From Harmothoe impar (lineage: Eukaryota > Annelida > Polychaeta > Phyllodocida > Polynoidae), in contig OX381714.1 of NCBI GenBank assembly GCA_947462335.1, positions 22,912,618 to 22,976,617 of the forward strand: 64,000 nt of DNA, written 5' to 3'. The notes below the pieces were generated by a model. That model saw only the letters and a program-made list of their open reading frames with translations, made no database searches and was not told the DNA's origin. Each line of letters opens with the position of its first letter. Within the stretch, counting starts at the first letter, position 1. Shown here one piece after another: positions 9,950-20,830 of this stretch. The position numbers and the translations under genes were made by a program.

Positions 9950-10460
9950 TTAGTGTCCCCTTCTGGTCCCCCCCTCCCCTTACCACCCTGCTGCCCCTCC
10001 CCCTCACCCCCATAGTAACCCCCTGTCTCCCCTCATGTATTCTCTATCCCGACGTTTCACGCTCTCCTGCTTGTCTGTCTGTCTGTCTGCCTCTCTCTCC
10101 TCTCCCTGTTTGCCTCTGTCCTTCTACACTCAGTCTGACTGCCTGGCTCTCCCCTCTCGATCTGCTTCTCTCGTCCAACCAAGCATGCATTGGTTGCCTC
10201 CCTCTTCCGATCTTTCCCCCAATGTGTATGTCTGTCTCTGGCTGTCTCCCTCTGCCCTGCCTACTTCCTTCCCGCCATGAATTAAGTTATAACCTTCACT
10301 ACAATCATCTGCCACATCCACCCTCACCCCTTTCTACCCATGTCCGTCATCTCTCCCACTATGATAATGCTCTCTCTCTCTGCCCCCCCCCCATGTGTCG
10401 TCCTCCTCACCTTGTAAGGCGCCTATCTTCTCCCCCTCTCCACATGCCCCACCCCTCCCT
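9950..10460 (+). repeat. Pyrimidine-rich tract with CTGT repeats
   Basis: About 500 bp of C/T-biased plus strand, including (CTGT)n near 10075-10092 and CCCCTCCCC blocks. The reverse-strand G runs make it a candidate quadruplex or triplex-forming tract. Open frames across it are low-complexity Ser/Pro/Leu. Confidence 0.7.
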
Positions 10461-10581
10461 CCTCACAATTCTGATGATGGTCATAAGAAAGTGGGACTCG
10501 GCGGTTTGTGTTATTTATATGGACATCATTTACTGTTTTCTACTGGGTCAATAATGTATTGGCAATCTCCTGGGGAGGCCT

Positions 10582-11427
10582 CACTGTAAAAAAAATGTCG
10601 TCAAAATGACGTTGAATCGCCGGCAACTTTTGGGACATAACTTTCACCGTTTTTTTAACGGTGACGGTCACCGTTAATTCTACGCAGAATCACTGTTCAT
10701 TTTACGTTGAATCACCGTTAATTTCACGTTAAATCAGCATTTATAGATTCACAGTATTCAAATACATGTATACAGAGAATATTCGATAAGCCTCACAGGG
10801 AGTCTGATTATGGTGACTTTAGTTACTGTAGCATACATCTAAAAACTTATGGATAAGCCATACTTTGACTTTGTCCTTATCCTATACGCACCACTGACCA
10901 TCTGACTTGCATACTAGCCCTGGCCTATACAAGAGGTTTTACTCTATAGGATTGATACAAGGCAGAGTTTCCAGAGGTGAGGATATATACATAGTATATT
11001 ACCACAAAATAGGTGTATAGATCCAGACAGCTACTTTCTTCTGGATATTATCAAGTGATCATGGTATTTTGTCCAACCTATCACAAGATTGAATTGTTAA
11101 AATGTCAAACATGTAGATTAATTGAAAATTACCATTATTTCAACATGTATACTCCACTTCAAGGGCTCACACTCCCCAGAAAAATCTTCTTACAAACCAG
11201 GCCACCTATCTATGGCAAGGTCCACTATTATGTGGCTCCCTCTGGGATTTGACATTAGAAGATGAGTTAACGTTGAATCATTGTAATCCAAACCAGGTTA
11301 GCATTTAACAAGGATCCACTGTGAAATGGCTGATATTTACGGTGCTTCATTGTATTCCAAATAACGGTGAATCAGCGTTAAATTTTACGGAGTGAATCTG
11401 TAAAAAGTACATCTATTTTTTACAGTG
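10582..11427. mobile_element. CACTG-ended non-autonomous DNA transposon (CACTA-like)
   Basis: An 846-bp element has termini CACTGTAAAAAA (left) and TTTTTTACAGTG (right). Both subterminal regions hold repeated words around GTTGAATCACCGTTAAT: on the left at about 10600-10740 (GTTGAATCG, CACCGTTAATT, GTTGAATCACCGTTAATTT, GTTAAATCAG), on the right at about 11268-11400 (GTTGAATCATTG, CGGTGAATCAGCGTTAAATTTTACG). CACT termini with clustered subterminal repeats are typical of CACTA/EnSpm elements. Flanks show at most a 2-bp CT duplication. It encodes no transposase. Confidence 0.75.
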
Positions 11428-11740
11428 CTGTTTTAGTTCTGTCCTACACCCCCAGAGGCCGCGGCGACTGGAGATCTGTTATAATGTACCCTTAGTAAGC
11501 ACCCTAGTCCCTGTCCCAAGCTGCCCCCACCTTGATTAGATAATACATGTGGGCAGAGATTGTCATAACCATATCACAGTGGGAGGATGGCCAGCTGGTA
11601 GTACCACTAGGGAGAGGCTTGGCAGGCTATAGTGATGGTGTGCATGTGGAGAAGGGGTTGGTGGGGGGGGGGGGGTACCTGGGAGGGTGAGGATGCATGT
11701 AATACACATTTGGGAGTGGCATCAAAGGACCCAGCTCCAG
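11428..11740. other. No recognisable gene; poly-G run
   Basis: A G run at about 11665-11676 is the only notable sequence. Confidence 0.4.
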
Positions 11741-11744
11741 GATC

Positions 11745-11960
11745 TAGGCCAGCTCTGGTCTAGCCCTATCCAGCCTCATGCTACAACTAGGTAAGAGTCC
11801 TGATGGTAGCTTGTCCACACTTGTGCCAGAACTAGGTAACGGACCTGGTAGTACCTAGCCCTAACCAGACTCCAGCAACAACTAGACAAGGGTGGTAGAT
11901 AGTCCTTCTGACACTCCTGCCACAACTAGGTAAGAGTTCTGATGGTATATCTAGTCCTGT
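11745..11960 (+). repeat. Degenerate 60-70-bp tandem repeat
   Basis: The words CTACAACTAGGTAAGAGTCCTGATGGTA, CCAGAACTAGGTAACGGACCTGGTAGTA, CAACAACTAGACAAGG and CCACAACTAGGTAAGAGTTCTGATGGTA recur about every 60-70 bp. The array is old or slowly homogenised, unlike the sharp minisatellites elsewhere. Confidence 0.65.
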
Positions 11961-13490
11961 ACATCGATGGAAGAAACAAATAAATGCACTTTCTGGGATC
12001 GCTCTTCAAAGTAGTTGATGTACCGACTATACCTTATATAAGGCAGCAGCATTGCCTGGTGACTGGAGAGTAAAGTACTAGACTCTTTCTGACCCACTCT
12101 AGATAATACACAGTCATGTCCACCCCTCCTCCCCTCCACCCTCCCCCTCCCACCACCTCCCACTTACCCAATCCCAATTCCTTCCCCACCCCCAACCCCA
12201 ACCCCACACACCCTGCCTGACCGGGCTATGAATGGCCCAGATTGCTGGAGGAGTAGACAGAATCTCTGAACATCGAAACTTAACTCTTTCTGCCGAGTCA
12301 CATTTAGCCCTGCCCAACCACCATTGCATGCTCTTGGGGTGATTCCAGATGAAGCCTGATTTATCACCAACAACATTTAGTGACAATTTGTTGAAGCTGC
12401 CGAGAGCAGTGCTTAACACGTGTTGTATGATGGGACACAATAGAGGGTTTGCTGCCAGATGAAGAAGTTCCCGGATGTGTTGCTAAGGACGTGACAGGCG
12501 GCCATATTGATTTACTCCCGCTGAAGGCGTCCGGGCGGAAAAGTACAGCAGATGGGCTGTCCGTGTGTGGTGCGTCCCCCGCCTCTCACACACGGCTTTT
12601 TGTACCATACCTTTACTCATGGACCAATAATTACCATTAGAAGACTTAAATGTATACTCTTCTAGTTTCTAAAGTATCCACGTACCTCCTCACATACTAT
12701 TTACCCAACTCCTCAAGATACTGATAGGGATCGATACAGGGGAAGGTAAGGGGGTCCATCTCCCACAATTTCTGGAAAGTTTGAAATGTCTCCAATGCTA
12801 TTTTGCCTCGTGGCTCAACATTCTTCAAAACTAGGGTGCTTACTGAACCCTCCCTACTTCCAGCATGTCCGAGTCCACTCATGTACGACTAGTATCCTTG
12901 ATTTTCTCTCTACAAGAAGTCACTTCAAATTATCTACTTTTCACGTCCCCTAGTTTCTACCCAGACACTTCCAATCTGCTTGCTGCTATTTGCTTCCGTT
13001 GACATTCTTTGATCACCAGGAGTCAAAGTGGTGGGAAATGGCAGCACTGAGGTTTTGGAAAGCAGCCATCAGAATTTGGCGGCAAAAAGCTGCTATTGAT
13101 TTCTGGCAGCCGATTAAGGCATTGTTGTAAACATCTCCATTTCTTACTTCAACCATTTCAAAAGTTCTATTCGTGACAATGCAATCAGCGTTTATTCTAC
13201 AACTTTTCAGAAAGAATCAGAGAGAAAATGAAGTGGAGGCTTCTCCATACAAACAACTAAATATTTATGTCAATTACCTTCATACTCAATTCTATATTTA
13301 GTCACACATATGATCTCATTACAACAAGGCCTGGATGACTAAGTTTCCTAGTTGACCTATCTTATAATACATGTACATATAACAAAACTACACAGAGGGG
13401 ATGGGAAACATCTATTTTATTCTTTTCAGTTGATATATACCACCAGTGACCCATATTTAATTGGCTAGGACCAATTTTCCTTGTCCTTTC
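11961..13490. other. Unassigned region
   Basis: A C-rich block lies at about 12120-12215. A GGCGGCCATATTG word (YY1-like) is at about 12498-12510. No protein domain or clear repeat was recognised. The left limit of locus A may lie in the last part of this interval. Confidence 0.4.
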
Positions 13491-14275
13491 ATTACTGTCA
13501 CAGACGCCTCAGTTACTGTCACAGAGGCCTCACCCGTACACAAATACAGCAAACGCAATACATATGGGGTACTTATCAATGCAAATGCTGTTGATGATCC
13601 ATCAACAAGAACCAATAGGTATTATAGGGTACAAGAATTTAAGATAAAAGCATAAATATAAGCTGGAGAGGGTAACATGTGTTGAGGCGTCTGTGACAGT
13701 AACTCGAGTTCCAATACACTATATTGCACATAAGGGAGAGAAAAAGTGGGCATGACTCAAATTTTTTCTGGCCATGAGCACACCAATTGGGAGGCTCTAG
13801 ATTGCTGGTAGTAAGGATAATTAGTGAATACTATTAATAAAGATATAGGCCCTTTTATTACTGTCACAGACGCCTCCAAAACATGTAGTTGCTACACTTG
13901 AAGGTCACTGTTGAAAAATTTGCGCCGGATATGAAAGTGTAACAAACTGATTTGTTCACATAACATATATAGCTACTAGGCAATGCTGTTTAGTGATAGT
14001 TTTTGATGTCTCAGTTGACATGAGGGCCTTATAAAACATGGATAATTAGCTAAAAATCATGGATTTTAGCCATTTTTCAACTTTGGAGGCTCATAAATCA
14101 GCCAAAAATCATCGTATATGCCAAATTTTAATTTTTTCCGAAAGCCTAGAGACTGCCCTCTTATGAAAAACGAACAAAGACCTAACTGGTGTATGTATTT
14201 TTATTCTGTGGCTCTTGCAAAGCAGAAAACCCCCCAAAACCCAGATCAGCATCTTTTTTCGATCCGACCCATATA
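13491..14275 (-). mobile_element. Locus A: periodic 20-bp motif array with shared end module
   Basis: The motif GTTACTGTCACAGACGCCTC (first base A or G) occurs at 13491-13510 and 13512-13531 (plus), 13684-13703 (minus) and 13857-13876 (plus). Spacing between sites is 172-173 bp, with one adjacent doublet. From about 14020 to 14275 the sequence aligns, reverse-complemented and diverged, with 53220-53440 of locus B; shared words include TTTTTCAACTTTG, CATAAATCA, GAAAGCCTAGAG, CCTCTT and GTATTTTTATT. Read from that end, the site order is forward, reverse, forward doublet, as in locus B. No coding potential. It is probably a mobile or formerly mobile element of an unrecognised type. Confidence 0.7.
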
Positions 14276-14597
14276 TGTATAGACAATAAGCAGACAATAC
14301 ATGTAGAAATGTACTGAAGTGTTCGAGGTATCTAAGTTACGTATAAGTCCACACCACACGTGTTACATTGGAGACCAAAGGGGGTATCTGCCCCTCCCCC
14401 GCCCCCACTCGCCCAAAAATAAAAACGTCAAGTTACTTCCGACCTCCTTGGACCAGTTTCTAGACGGCAGCCTAAGTAGGTACACCACAGCCGTCCCTAA
14501 GGAGTACACCAGTATAATACCAGTCATTCCCCGCCTCGTCAGTGCTGCCAGAAGTATAACACGGCCTCCTCTACACCCACATACTCTGCACAGACTT
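14276..14597. other. No recognisable gene
   Basis: Short unrecognised frames on both strands; nothing else seen. Confidence 0.4.
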
Positions 14598-14760
14598 ATA
14601 CCCTTTAAGGACGGCACACACAATGATGCACTGAGTCATTGTGTTGTCATGATACATGGGTGCTGCCCGGAGGAGCAGGTCGATCACTAGAACTGCATGC
14701 ACGTATCATGCCGACTCTACAGGGTTGATAAACTCCCTCATTATGTACCACAGTGCTGGT
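14598..14760. mobile_element. TTAA-palindrome MITE, partial copy
   Basis: The left end TACCCTTTAAGGACGGCACACA is intact. Family words GTTGTCATGATACATGG, CATGCACGTATCATGCCG and CAGGGTTGATAAACTCCC follow. The right terminus is lost or too diverged to see. Confidence 0.6.
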
Positions 14761-16211
14761 GAGCAGTGGTGAGTGAGTGGCTGCATCTTGACGACAGGTT
14801 GGCGTGTGGAGGCCGTGGCATGTGTCCAATGAGGCATACCTTCACACAACTTGTGCAACCCTTCCCAATAACATCATAGATTTCCTTTACACCCCCCCCC
14901 CCACACACAGACCGGCCACCACCCTTCATCTTCCCGGGTCGCCCACCCCCTGGCGCCGGGCCAGGGTCAATGGCACCTCGGTGTCTGTAGACTACCAATG
15001 GGACTATCTTACTGTCCTCACAATGACTGTCTCTCTTTATTGTCTTACTGTATGTCTGTCCATAACTCTATAGCTGGGTGTTCAGTTACGGGAAGACTAT
15101 GTTTGACTGGAGGCGACGGGAGGTCTTGTTCTTTGTGGTTTGAATTAGAGTTGGATCAATGGGTATCAGCTGTCCACATGCAATGTTTGACCATAATAAT
15201 ATCAACCCTTATATGACTATCATCAACCCAACTTCATTGACCCCTAAGGGTTCCATATAGGTTTCATTTATAATATTCTTCATCAAACGAGTCCTCGGAA
15301 ACAGTCATTCCAAGCGTTGTTTCCCAAGCAACACATGTGTAACTGCTATAGCTCATTTCTATTGATATTGATTACCACCCCTTATTTGTCAGAATGTGAT
15401 AGCCTGTAGATATAGGAGGGTTCAAGAAGATGTTGAACATGTAGGTTGCAGCAGAGACAGCTGACCAGCCAGCTCCTGCAGAGTGCACCAACGTGCAGGT
15501 TGGGGCAGAGACAGCTGACCACATACAAGTACTTCCCGCAGAGTGCAGCAATAGGTGGTGTCCATGCACCCTGGTTACATCAGCAGCCTGTCCTGTTGGT
15601 GCTCTTACGTCCATATTGGTCTGTGTTAAACACTTACTGGACACCAACAACCTGCACCAACACCCTGTACTCCAGACAATGTCGTGTGAGCTGATTGCCT
15701 GATGCTGTGGTAGGGGCAGTGTGAGACATCGGCACATGCGGAGTTCTCTGAGACATACTACTGTATCGTCATGTTTACGCGCTGGGTCTCCGAGGAAGCA
15801 GTAGTTCTTCTAAATAGCGACGGGGTAGAGCAGTATTTGACCAAAGTTTTTAATAATCACCGGTTTTGTATACAGGCAGAGCCCAGTTATGATTAATCAA
15901 CGCCCAGGCACATTGGTGCCGACCCTGCAACCCTGTAGGATCAGCAGGATGAGTGCAGCACTGGCATGTTTCTCACTTGTGCTGCATTCATTGACGAGAA
16001 ACTGGCGACGTGCATTATTGTAGCGATGAGACGGTTTGATGACCCGTCTCCTTGTTCATACCTTGTATGGGTCTGGGATGCAGCAAACAGTGCCGACCAT
16101 TAGAGACGGACTGAAGTATCAGGGGGTTTGTCGTCAAGAAGACGGAGGAGGCCTGACCCGGCCCCCTGAGCCGCCCCGCATCTGTCTGCTGCATCAGAAA
16201 CACATTCTGGG
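14761..16211. other. Unassigned region
   Basis: No recognised gene. A near-repeat, GGTTGCAGCAGAGACAGCTGACCA then GGTTGGGGCAGAGACAGCTGACCA, occurs about 55 bp apart near 15443-15522. The frames over it are not convincing proteins. Confidence 0.4.
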
Positions 16212-16413
16212 TTAACCCCTTCAGAACGGCATGATGCCTGATGTGATGCCAGGATGCATCGATGCAACATGAAGAGTAACTCGCCAGCACTTGTACCGGT
16301 TTGGCATGACGCATGCATGTAGCACTGGCGAGTCACTCACAAACGCTGCATGTATGCCATACGGACAAAAGAGCACAGTGAATTAATTCAATATGCAGTC
16401 CTTGAAGGGCTAA
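16212..16413. mobile_element. TTAA-palindrome MITE, near-complete copy
   Basis: TTAACCCCTTCAGAACGGCA on the left and TGCAGTCCTTGAAGGGCTAA on the right form the inverted termini. The interior carries GATGCATCGATGCAACATGA, AGTAACTCGCCAGCAC, GCATGTAGCACTGGCGAG and GGACAAAAGAGCAC. Confidence 0.75.
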
Positions 16414-17375
16414 AACCACATTCTGCATTAAGTCCATCTTTATTTCACAATCAGTCCCCATCCGGCCGCGTGTTTCTTCCTCCCCGTATTATCTTGTTTT
16501 TATCCGGATGAAAGGTGATCGTGTTAAAACACGGCGCGGGGTAAAAACGTGTCAGGTAAGAAGAGCACGCGTATTAAGGACACCAGGGGGTGGGGCGTTG
16601 TATAACACGACACATATGGCTAAAATTATAGTGTAAAAAACGTGATTATTAAATAATGAAGATGCCTTGGAGGCATTGTGCCATCATGACCAACGTGTAC
16701 ACAACTAGACTGAGATGGCTGAGGACGTTGGGATAAGTATTTTGATGCCCATTTTTCTTGTTTTGTATGTATCCTCACAGAAACTTAAGAGTCGGGACAA
16801 TAACATAAAACTTAGACCACTGAGTACCAAAGTAAATAAAAAGATTAAATGTTGATCAGTGGTTGAGTAACGCTCCCCTTATGACGGGATTACAACACTA
16901 GGGGGATAATCCCTACCTTGTGGGGCATCATTTATCTTCCCCAACGCTGATTAAAACTAAATAAACTAAACTTAAAGACAAAACAGATAAAACAATAACG
17001 TCAACATGTACCACGTTACCATGATAAGAAGGAGGGTTCCCATTGCCAAAGCAAGTTCTAGACCTTTCTTGTTGTTGAAGAACAGAGGAGACGCAGATAG
17101 ATATAAACGGCATTGTTTTTCGTGTTTCTAATAAGGGTGAGACTACTAATTCCACGTCAACCAATATGGACACACACACACCTTGTTGGGGAATTAGTTC
17201 TAGTGCACGAATTTGTGTCTAAGAATGAGATCAATGACGCCCAGATTCTGTCTGTCTAAACCCTTGTTCGTTTGTAGTTATGATGCACCAATGCAAAAAC
17301 CTGTAAATAACTTACACGGCATTAGTGCATCAAGTCAACCCTTCAGGACTGTATCATTCTGCCTCCCTGTAACTC
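16414..17375. other. Unassigned region
   Basis: A partial palindrome GTGTTAAAACACGGCGCGGGG lies near 16530. No gene or transposon was recognised. Confidence 0.4.
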
Positions 17376-17690
17376 CTTATGACCCCCCCCCCCCCATGAC
17401 TCCTGTGACTCCGTGACTCCCCATGACTCCCTGCAACTCCTTATGACCCCCGTGACTCCCCATGACTTCCCATGACTCCCCATGACTCCCCATGACTCGC
17501 CATGACTCCCTGTGACTCCTTATGACCCCCATGACTCCCCATGAGTCCCCATGACTCGCCATGACTCCCCGTGACTCCATGTGACTCCTTATGACCACCC
17601 ATGACGCCTGTGACTCCGTGACTCCCAATGACTCCCCATGACTCCCCATGGCTCCCGGTGACTCCCGGTGACCCCGGTATGCCCCCCTGT
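17376..17690 (+). repeat. CATGACTCCC minisatellite, about 10-11-bp units
   Basis: Repeats of CATGACTCCC are interspersed with CTTATGACCCC and CTGTGACTCC, giving a higher-order pattern. It opens after a C run (17383-17393). The long minus-strand frames (Ser/His/Gly/Glu-rich) are repeat translations. Confidence 0.9.
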
Positions 17691-17796
17691 GTGTGACCAC
17701 GTACCTTGTGCAGAAGTCTGACGGAGGTGCGGACCCGGCTCCTCTTCATGATGCCTGTCCTGTGCATCCTCACCCCGCCTCCACCTCCACTCACTC

Positions 17797-18115
17797 CACC
17801 CCTCATCATGGTGACGTCCTGGGTGGGTCCTATAACACTGAGCCACCCCTCATCATGGTGACGTCCTGGGTGGGTCCTATAACACTGAGCCACCCCTCAT
17901 CATGGTGACGTCCTGGGTGGGTCCTATAACACTGAGCCACCCCTCATCATGGTGACGTCCTGGGTGGGTCCTATAACACTGAGCCACCCCTCATCATGGT
18001 GACGTCCTGGGTGGGTCCTATAACACTGAGCCACCCCTCATCATGGTGACGTCCTGGGTGGGTCCTATAACACTGAGCTGCTCACTCCACCCCTCATCAT
18101 GGTGACTCTAGGTTA
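17797..18115 (+). repeat. 47-bp minisatellite with a CRE-like core
   Basis: Copies of CATCATGGTGACGTCCTGGG plus TGGGTCCTATAACACTGAGCCACCCCT start at 17804, 17851, 17898, 17945, 17992 and 18039; a truncated, diverged copy ends near 18115. Copies are almost identical. Each carries TGACGTC, close to the CREB/ATF core TGACGTCA. Confidence 0.95.
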
Positions 18116-18499
18116 GAACACTGAGCGTCTTTCCAGTCTTTAGCTCTTATACTGCACTCCTCCAGTGTTGAAGCACACCTCCCCTTGTTACATGATCACT
18201 GTGTGCCTCTGCGGAGTGGTTTTTGTCTTTTAGTATTTTGTTTTTTAGAACACTTTACTCCCGCTCACAGCGCCCCTGAACATGACTCCTGTCTCCTAAC
18301 ACTGAGCAGTTCTTGTTTTATCACATTGAGCTGCTCACGTGGAACCTCCCCCCCCCCCCTAACTACACATGTATCACTAGGTGCATATGGAGTATCACAC
18401 TGCTCCTGGTCATGGCTCCTGTCTGCTGGGTAATTACCGTGTTAGCACACTGAGCTACTCATCTCGTCCTCAGTTCTTACACTGTACGTGTGACCACTT
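18116..18499. repeat. Degenerate AACACTGAGC-containing sequence
   Basis: AACACTGAGC, CACATTGAGCTGCTCAC and CACACTGAGCTACTCA recur irregularly between 18117 and 18470, resembling decayed units of the adjacent 47-bp array. A C run occurs at about 18350-18358. No gene seen. Confidence 0.45.
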
Positions 18500-18790
18500 A
18501 GATGTCCAGGTGTTCTGGTGCTGCAGTAGTTCCTGTACCAGACTAAGTATGTCCAGGTGTTCTGCTACTGCGGTAGTTCCTGTACCAGACTAAGTATGTC
18601 CAGGTGTTCTGGTGCTGCAGTAGTTCCTGTACCTGACTAAGTGTGTCCAGGTGTTCTGGTGCTGCAGTAGTTCCTGTACCTGACTAAGTATGTCCAGGTG
18701 TTCTGGTGCTGCAGTAGTTCATGTACCTGACTAAGTGTGTCCAGGTGCCCATGTACTCCTGTAGTTACCTCCTGGTCCTGCAGTAGCTGC
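18500..18790 (+). repeat. Second 47-bp minisatellite, unrelated unit
   Basis: Copies of TGTCCAGGTGTTCTGGTGCT plus GCAGTAGTTCCTGTACCTGACTAAGTA start at 18503, 18550 and 18597 and continue at 47 bp to about 18738, then decay. Each unit holds a CAGGTG E-box. The unit length equals that of the array 400 bp upstream although the sequences are unrelated. Confidence 0.93.
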
Positions 18791-19223
18791 CGTCCCGTCC
18801 CTGACCACACTAACTGCCTCGCAGACCGCCTCCAGCAGCGTGTTGCGGCGGCCGTGGTCAGCTCCCAATACGCCGAATGTCACACATGTCCCCCACACCT
18901 GTGGCACGCGGCGGCTGGGTCGGGCAGCTATTTGCGGCTGGAGCCTCCATATGGAGGTCCTGCAGGCTCCCCGCTGTGTGCGCTCATCTTACTTAAATGT
19001 CATTAATCCAAGAGCGCTGATGGAAGAAACTGTCGAATCGGTCTTATCCTGCATTGAATGATCGGCAACTTCTGATTGGTCACCCGCACGTCCCGTATAG
19101 TCCAACAGGTGTGTGTTGAGTATGAGTAACTCACATATCTAAATATAGAACATGGAGGAGCTGAAGGAGGCCCAGAATAGCCCTGAGCTGCTCCTCCACA
19201 CGGCCCCACGTGCCTGGAGCAGC
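18791..19223. other. Unassigned region
   Basis: GAGCTGCTCC and GGAGCAGCTC inverted words lie around 19185-19225. No gene was recognised. Confidence 0.35.
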
Positions 19224-19424
19224 TCACCCTTTAAGGACAACATAGTGCTGTAATGTTCCATGTACTGCATTCAAGCATCATGAGAACCTACGGCTTTGAT
19301 CCACTCACAAGGGATCAGCATGATGCATGCATGTAGCCCTGGCGCGTTCTTCGTCAGGGTTGCACGTATGCACCATGCAAAGGGTATAGCACATTAAGGC
19401 ACTATGTCAGCTTTAAAGGATATA
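19224..19424. mobile_element. TTAA-palindrome MITE copy
   Basis: The left end TCACCCTTTAAGGACAACATAGTGCTG and the right end GGCACTATGTCAGCTTTAAAGG are inverted relatives. The interior has GCATGATGCATGCATGTAGC, CCTGGCGCG and CACCATGCAAAGGG. Confidence 0.7.
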
Positions 19425-19689
19425 CTACAGGGCGGCTCAGACATGGTGAGCTGTACATGATCCACTCAGAGCTGCTCAGCTACAGTCATCCTGCGGCCTG
19501 AGCTACTCAGCCCCTTACATGCAGCTCCACACCCACTTATGGTGCTGTACTCAGTCTGCTGCCACACACGGGCAGGGTCCTGCAGGTAGCTGTATAGGTA
19601 GAGTCAAGGCCCTGCTTCACATGGGTGCAAACTGTTGGTGGTTCAAACCACAAACGGGGACGAGTCATGTAGCTGCAACATTGTCCACA
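19425..19689. other. No recognisable gene
   Basis: GAGCTGCTCAGCTAC and CTGAGCTACTCAGC palindromic words lie near 19470-19512. Nothing else is recognised. Confidence 0.35.
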
Positions 19690-19840
19690 CACCCTAAGAA
19701 AAGTGAGAGTCATTGTCGCTAAAACTACCCTCACCTGAGAGTCAGGCAGTGCCTGACCCTCAGGTCCTGAGAGTCAGGCAGTGCCTGACCCTCAGGTGAG
19801 GGTAGTTTTAGCGACAATGACTCTCACTTTTCTCTGTGTG
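19690..19840. mobile_element. TA-type palindromic MITE, 151-bp copy with duplicated centre
   Basis: The left arm CACCCTAAGAAAAGTGAGAG and right arm CTCTCACTTTTCTCTGTGTG are inverted, enclosing GTCATTGTCGCTAAAACTAC and its complement. The centre GAGAGTCAGGCAGTGCCTGA is present twice, which makes this copy longer than the 113- and 117-bp ones. The flanks are CA on both sides rather than TA, from mutation or an alternative site. Confidence 0.88.
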
Positions 19841-20825
19841 CAGCATGTGTCTTAGATGTTAGAGCGCAGATGTATGGACTCTCATGGCTTCTAGATCTAA
19901 GATGGCCTGCTATCTACTATACTCTTACATAACCCATCAGTTGTATATCGGTGGTAGCACGACTGACCACTGTGCTAGTGCCAATAGTGGTACAGTTGTA
20001 GTCGGGGCAGCATTGATTTATTGGGTATGACATGGATTGGCACTATTTGACTATAGTAGAGGTTGTATAATGACGTGACGTCATCAGTCTATGTGCCCTG
20101 TGTGTTGTGGTCATCTGACTAAAGGGGGCGCTGTGTGGTGGGTGATACTCCCCTTACCGTTAGCTAAGTAGCTATTAGGCTCTACAATAATTATCTGCAT
20201 TACAATCATCGTAGTCTATTCTTCCTTACATGACATAATTATACTTAGCCACATAATACAATACCAGCTGTGGATGACGTACGACAGTAGAATTACGTTG
20301 TACTTTGCAGGACTTTGAAAATATTTTAATGTCAATAAGAGCAGGGGTGGGGTGATGATACATTTTAAAACCCAACCTAGAGTTAGGCAGCCATACAACC
20401 CCGTTTATAGGCTATGCCGAAAGGGGTAGGGGTGAGTTGATAGTGTAGCTTGGGATAGATATCTTCTGCGAACTTGCATGAAAACGTACCATCCTCCATC
20501 CACCCCCTTTATAATTAATGGACATTGGGGTTATTTTGAGTACACTACACGAGAGGTGTCATCTTATTAAGTAGCCCACAAGAAGCTGTGGTAAAGCCAT
20601 GAAGCCCTAGACAAAGCGGGTGATCCATTCTGATAGCGCGTCCCAGACAAGTGCTGCTGGGCCATTTGTAATGGGATTCACTTCACTTCAAACTTTTACA
20701 CCAAGAAAAAGGAAGAGGATATATTCTGACAGCGGCTCCCAGGGATGTCTGCCTGTAAGGTGGTCCAGTAGTGTCAGAGTCAGCCCTGGGAGCACGGAGT
20801 GATACCTCCAGGCGTTATATAGACT
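19841..20825. other. No recognisable gene
   Basis: No repeat or coding signal stands out. A TGACGTGACGTCATC word lies at about 20071-20086. Confidence 0.4.
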
Positions 20826-20830
20826 TGTCC

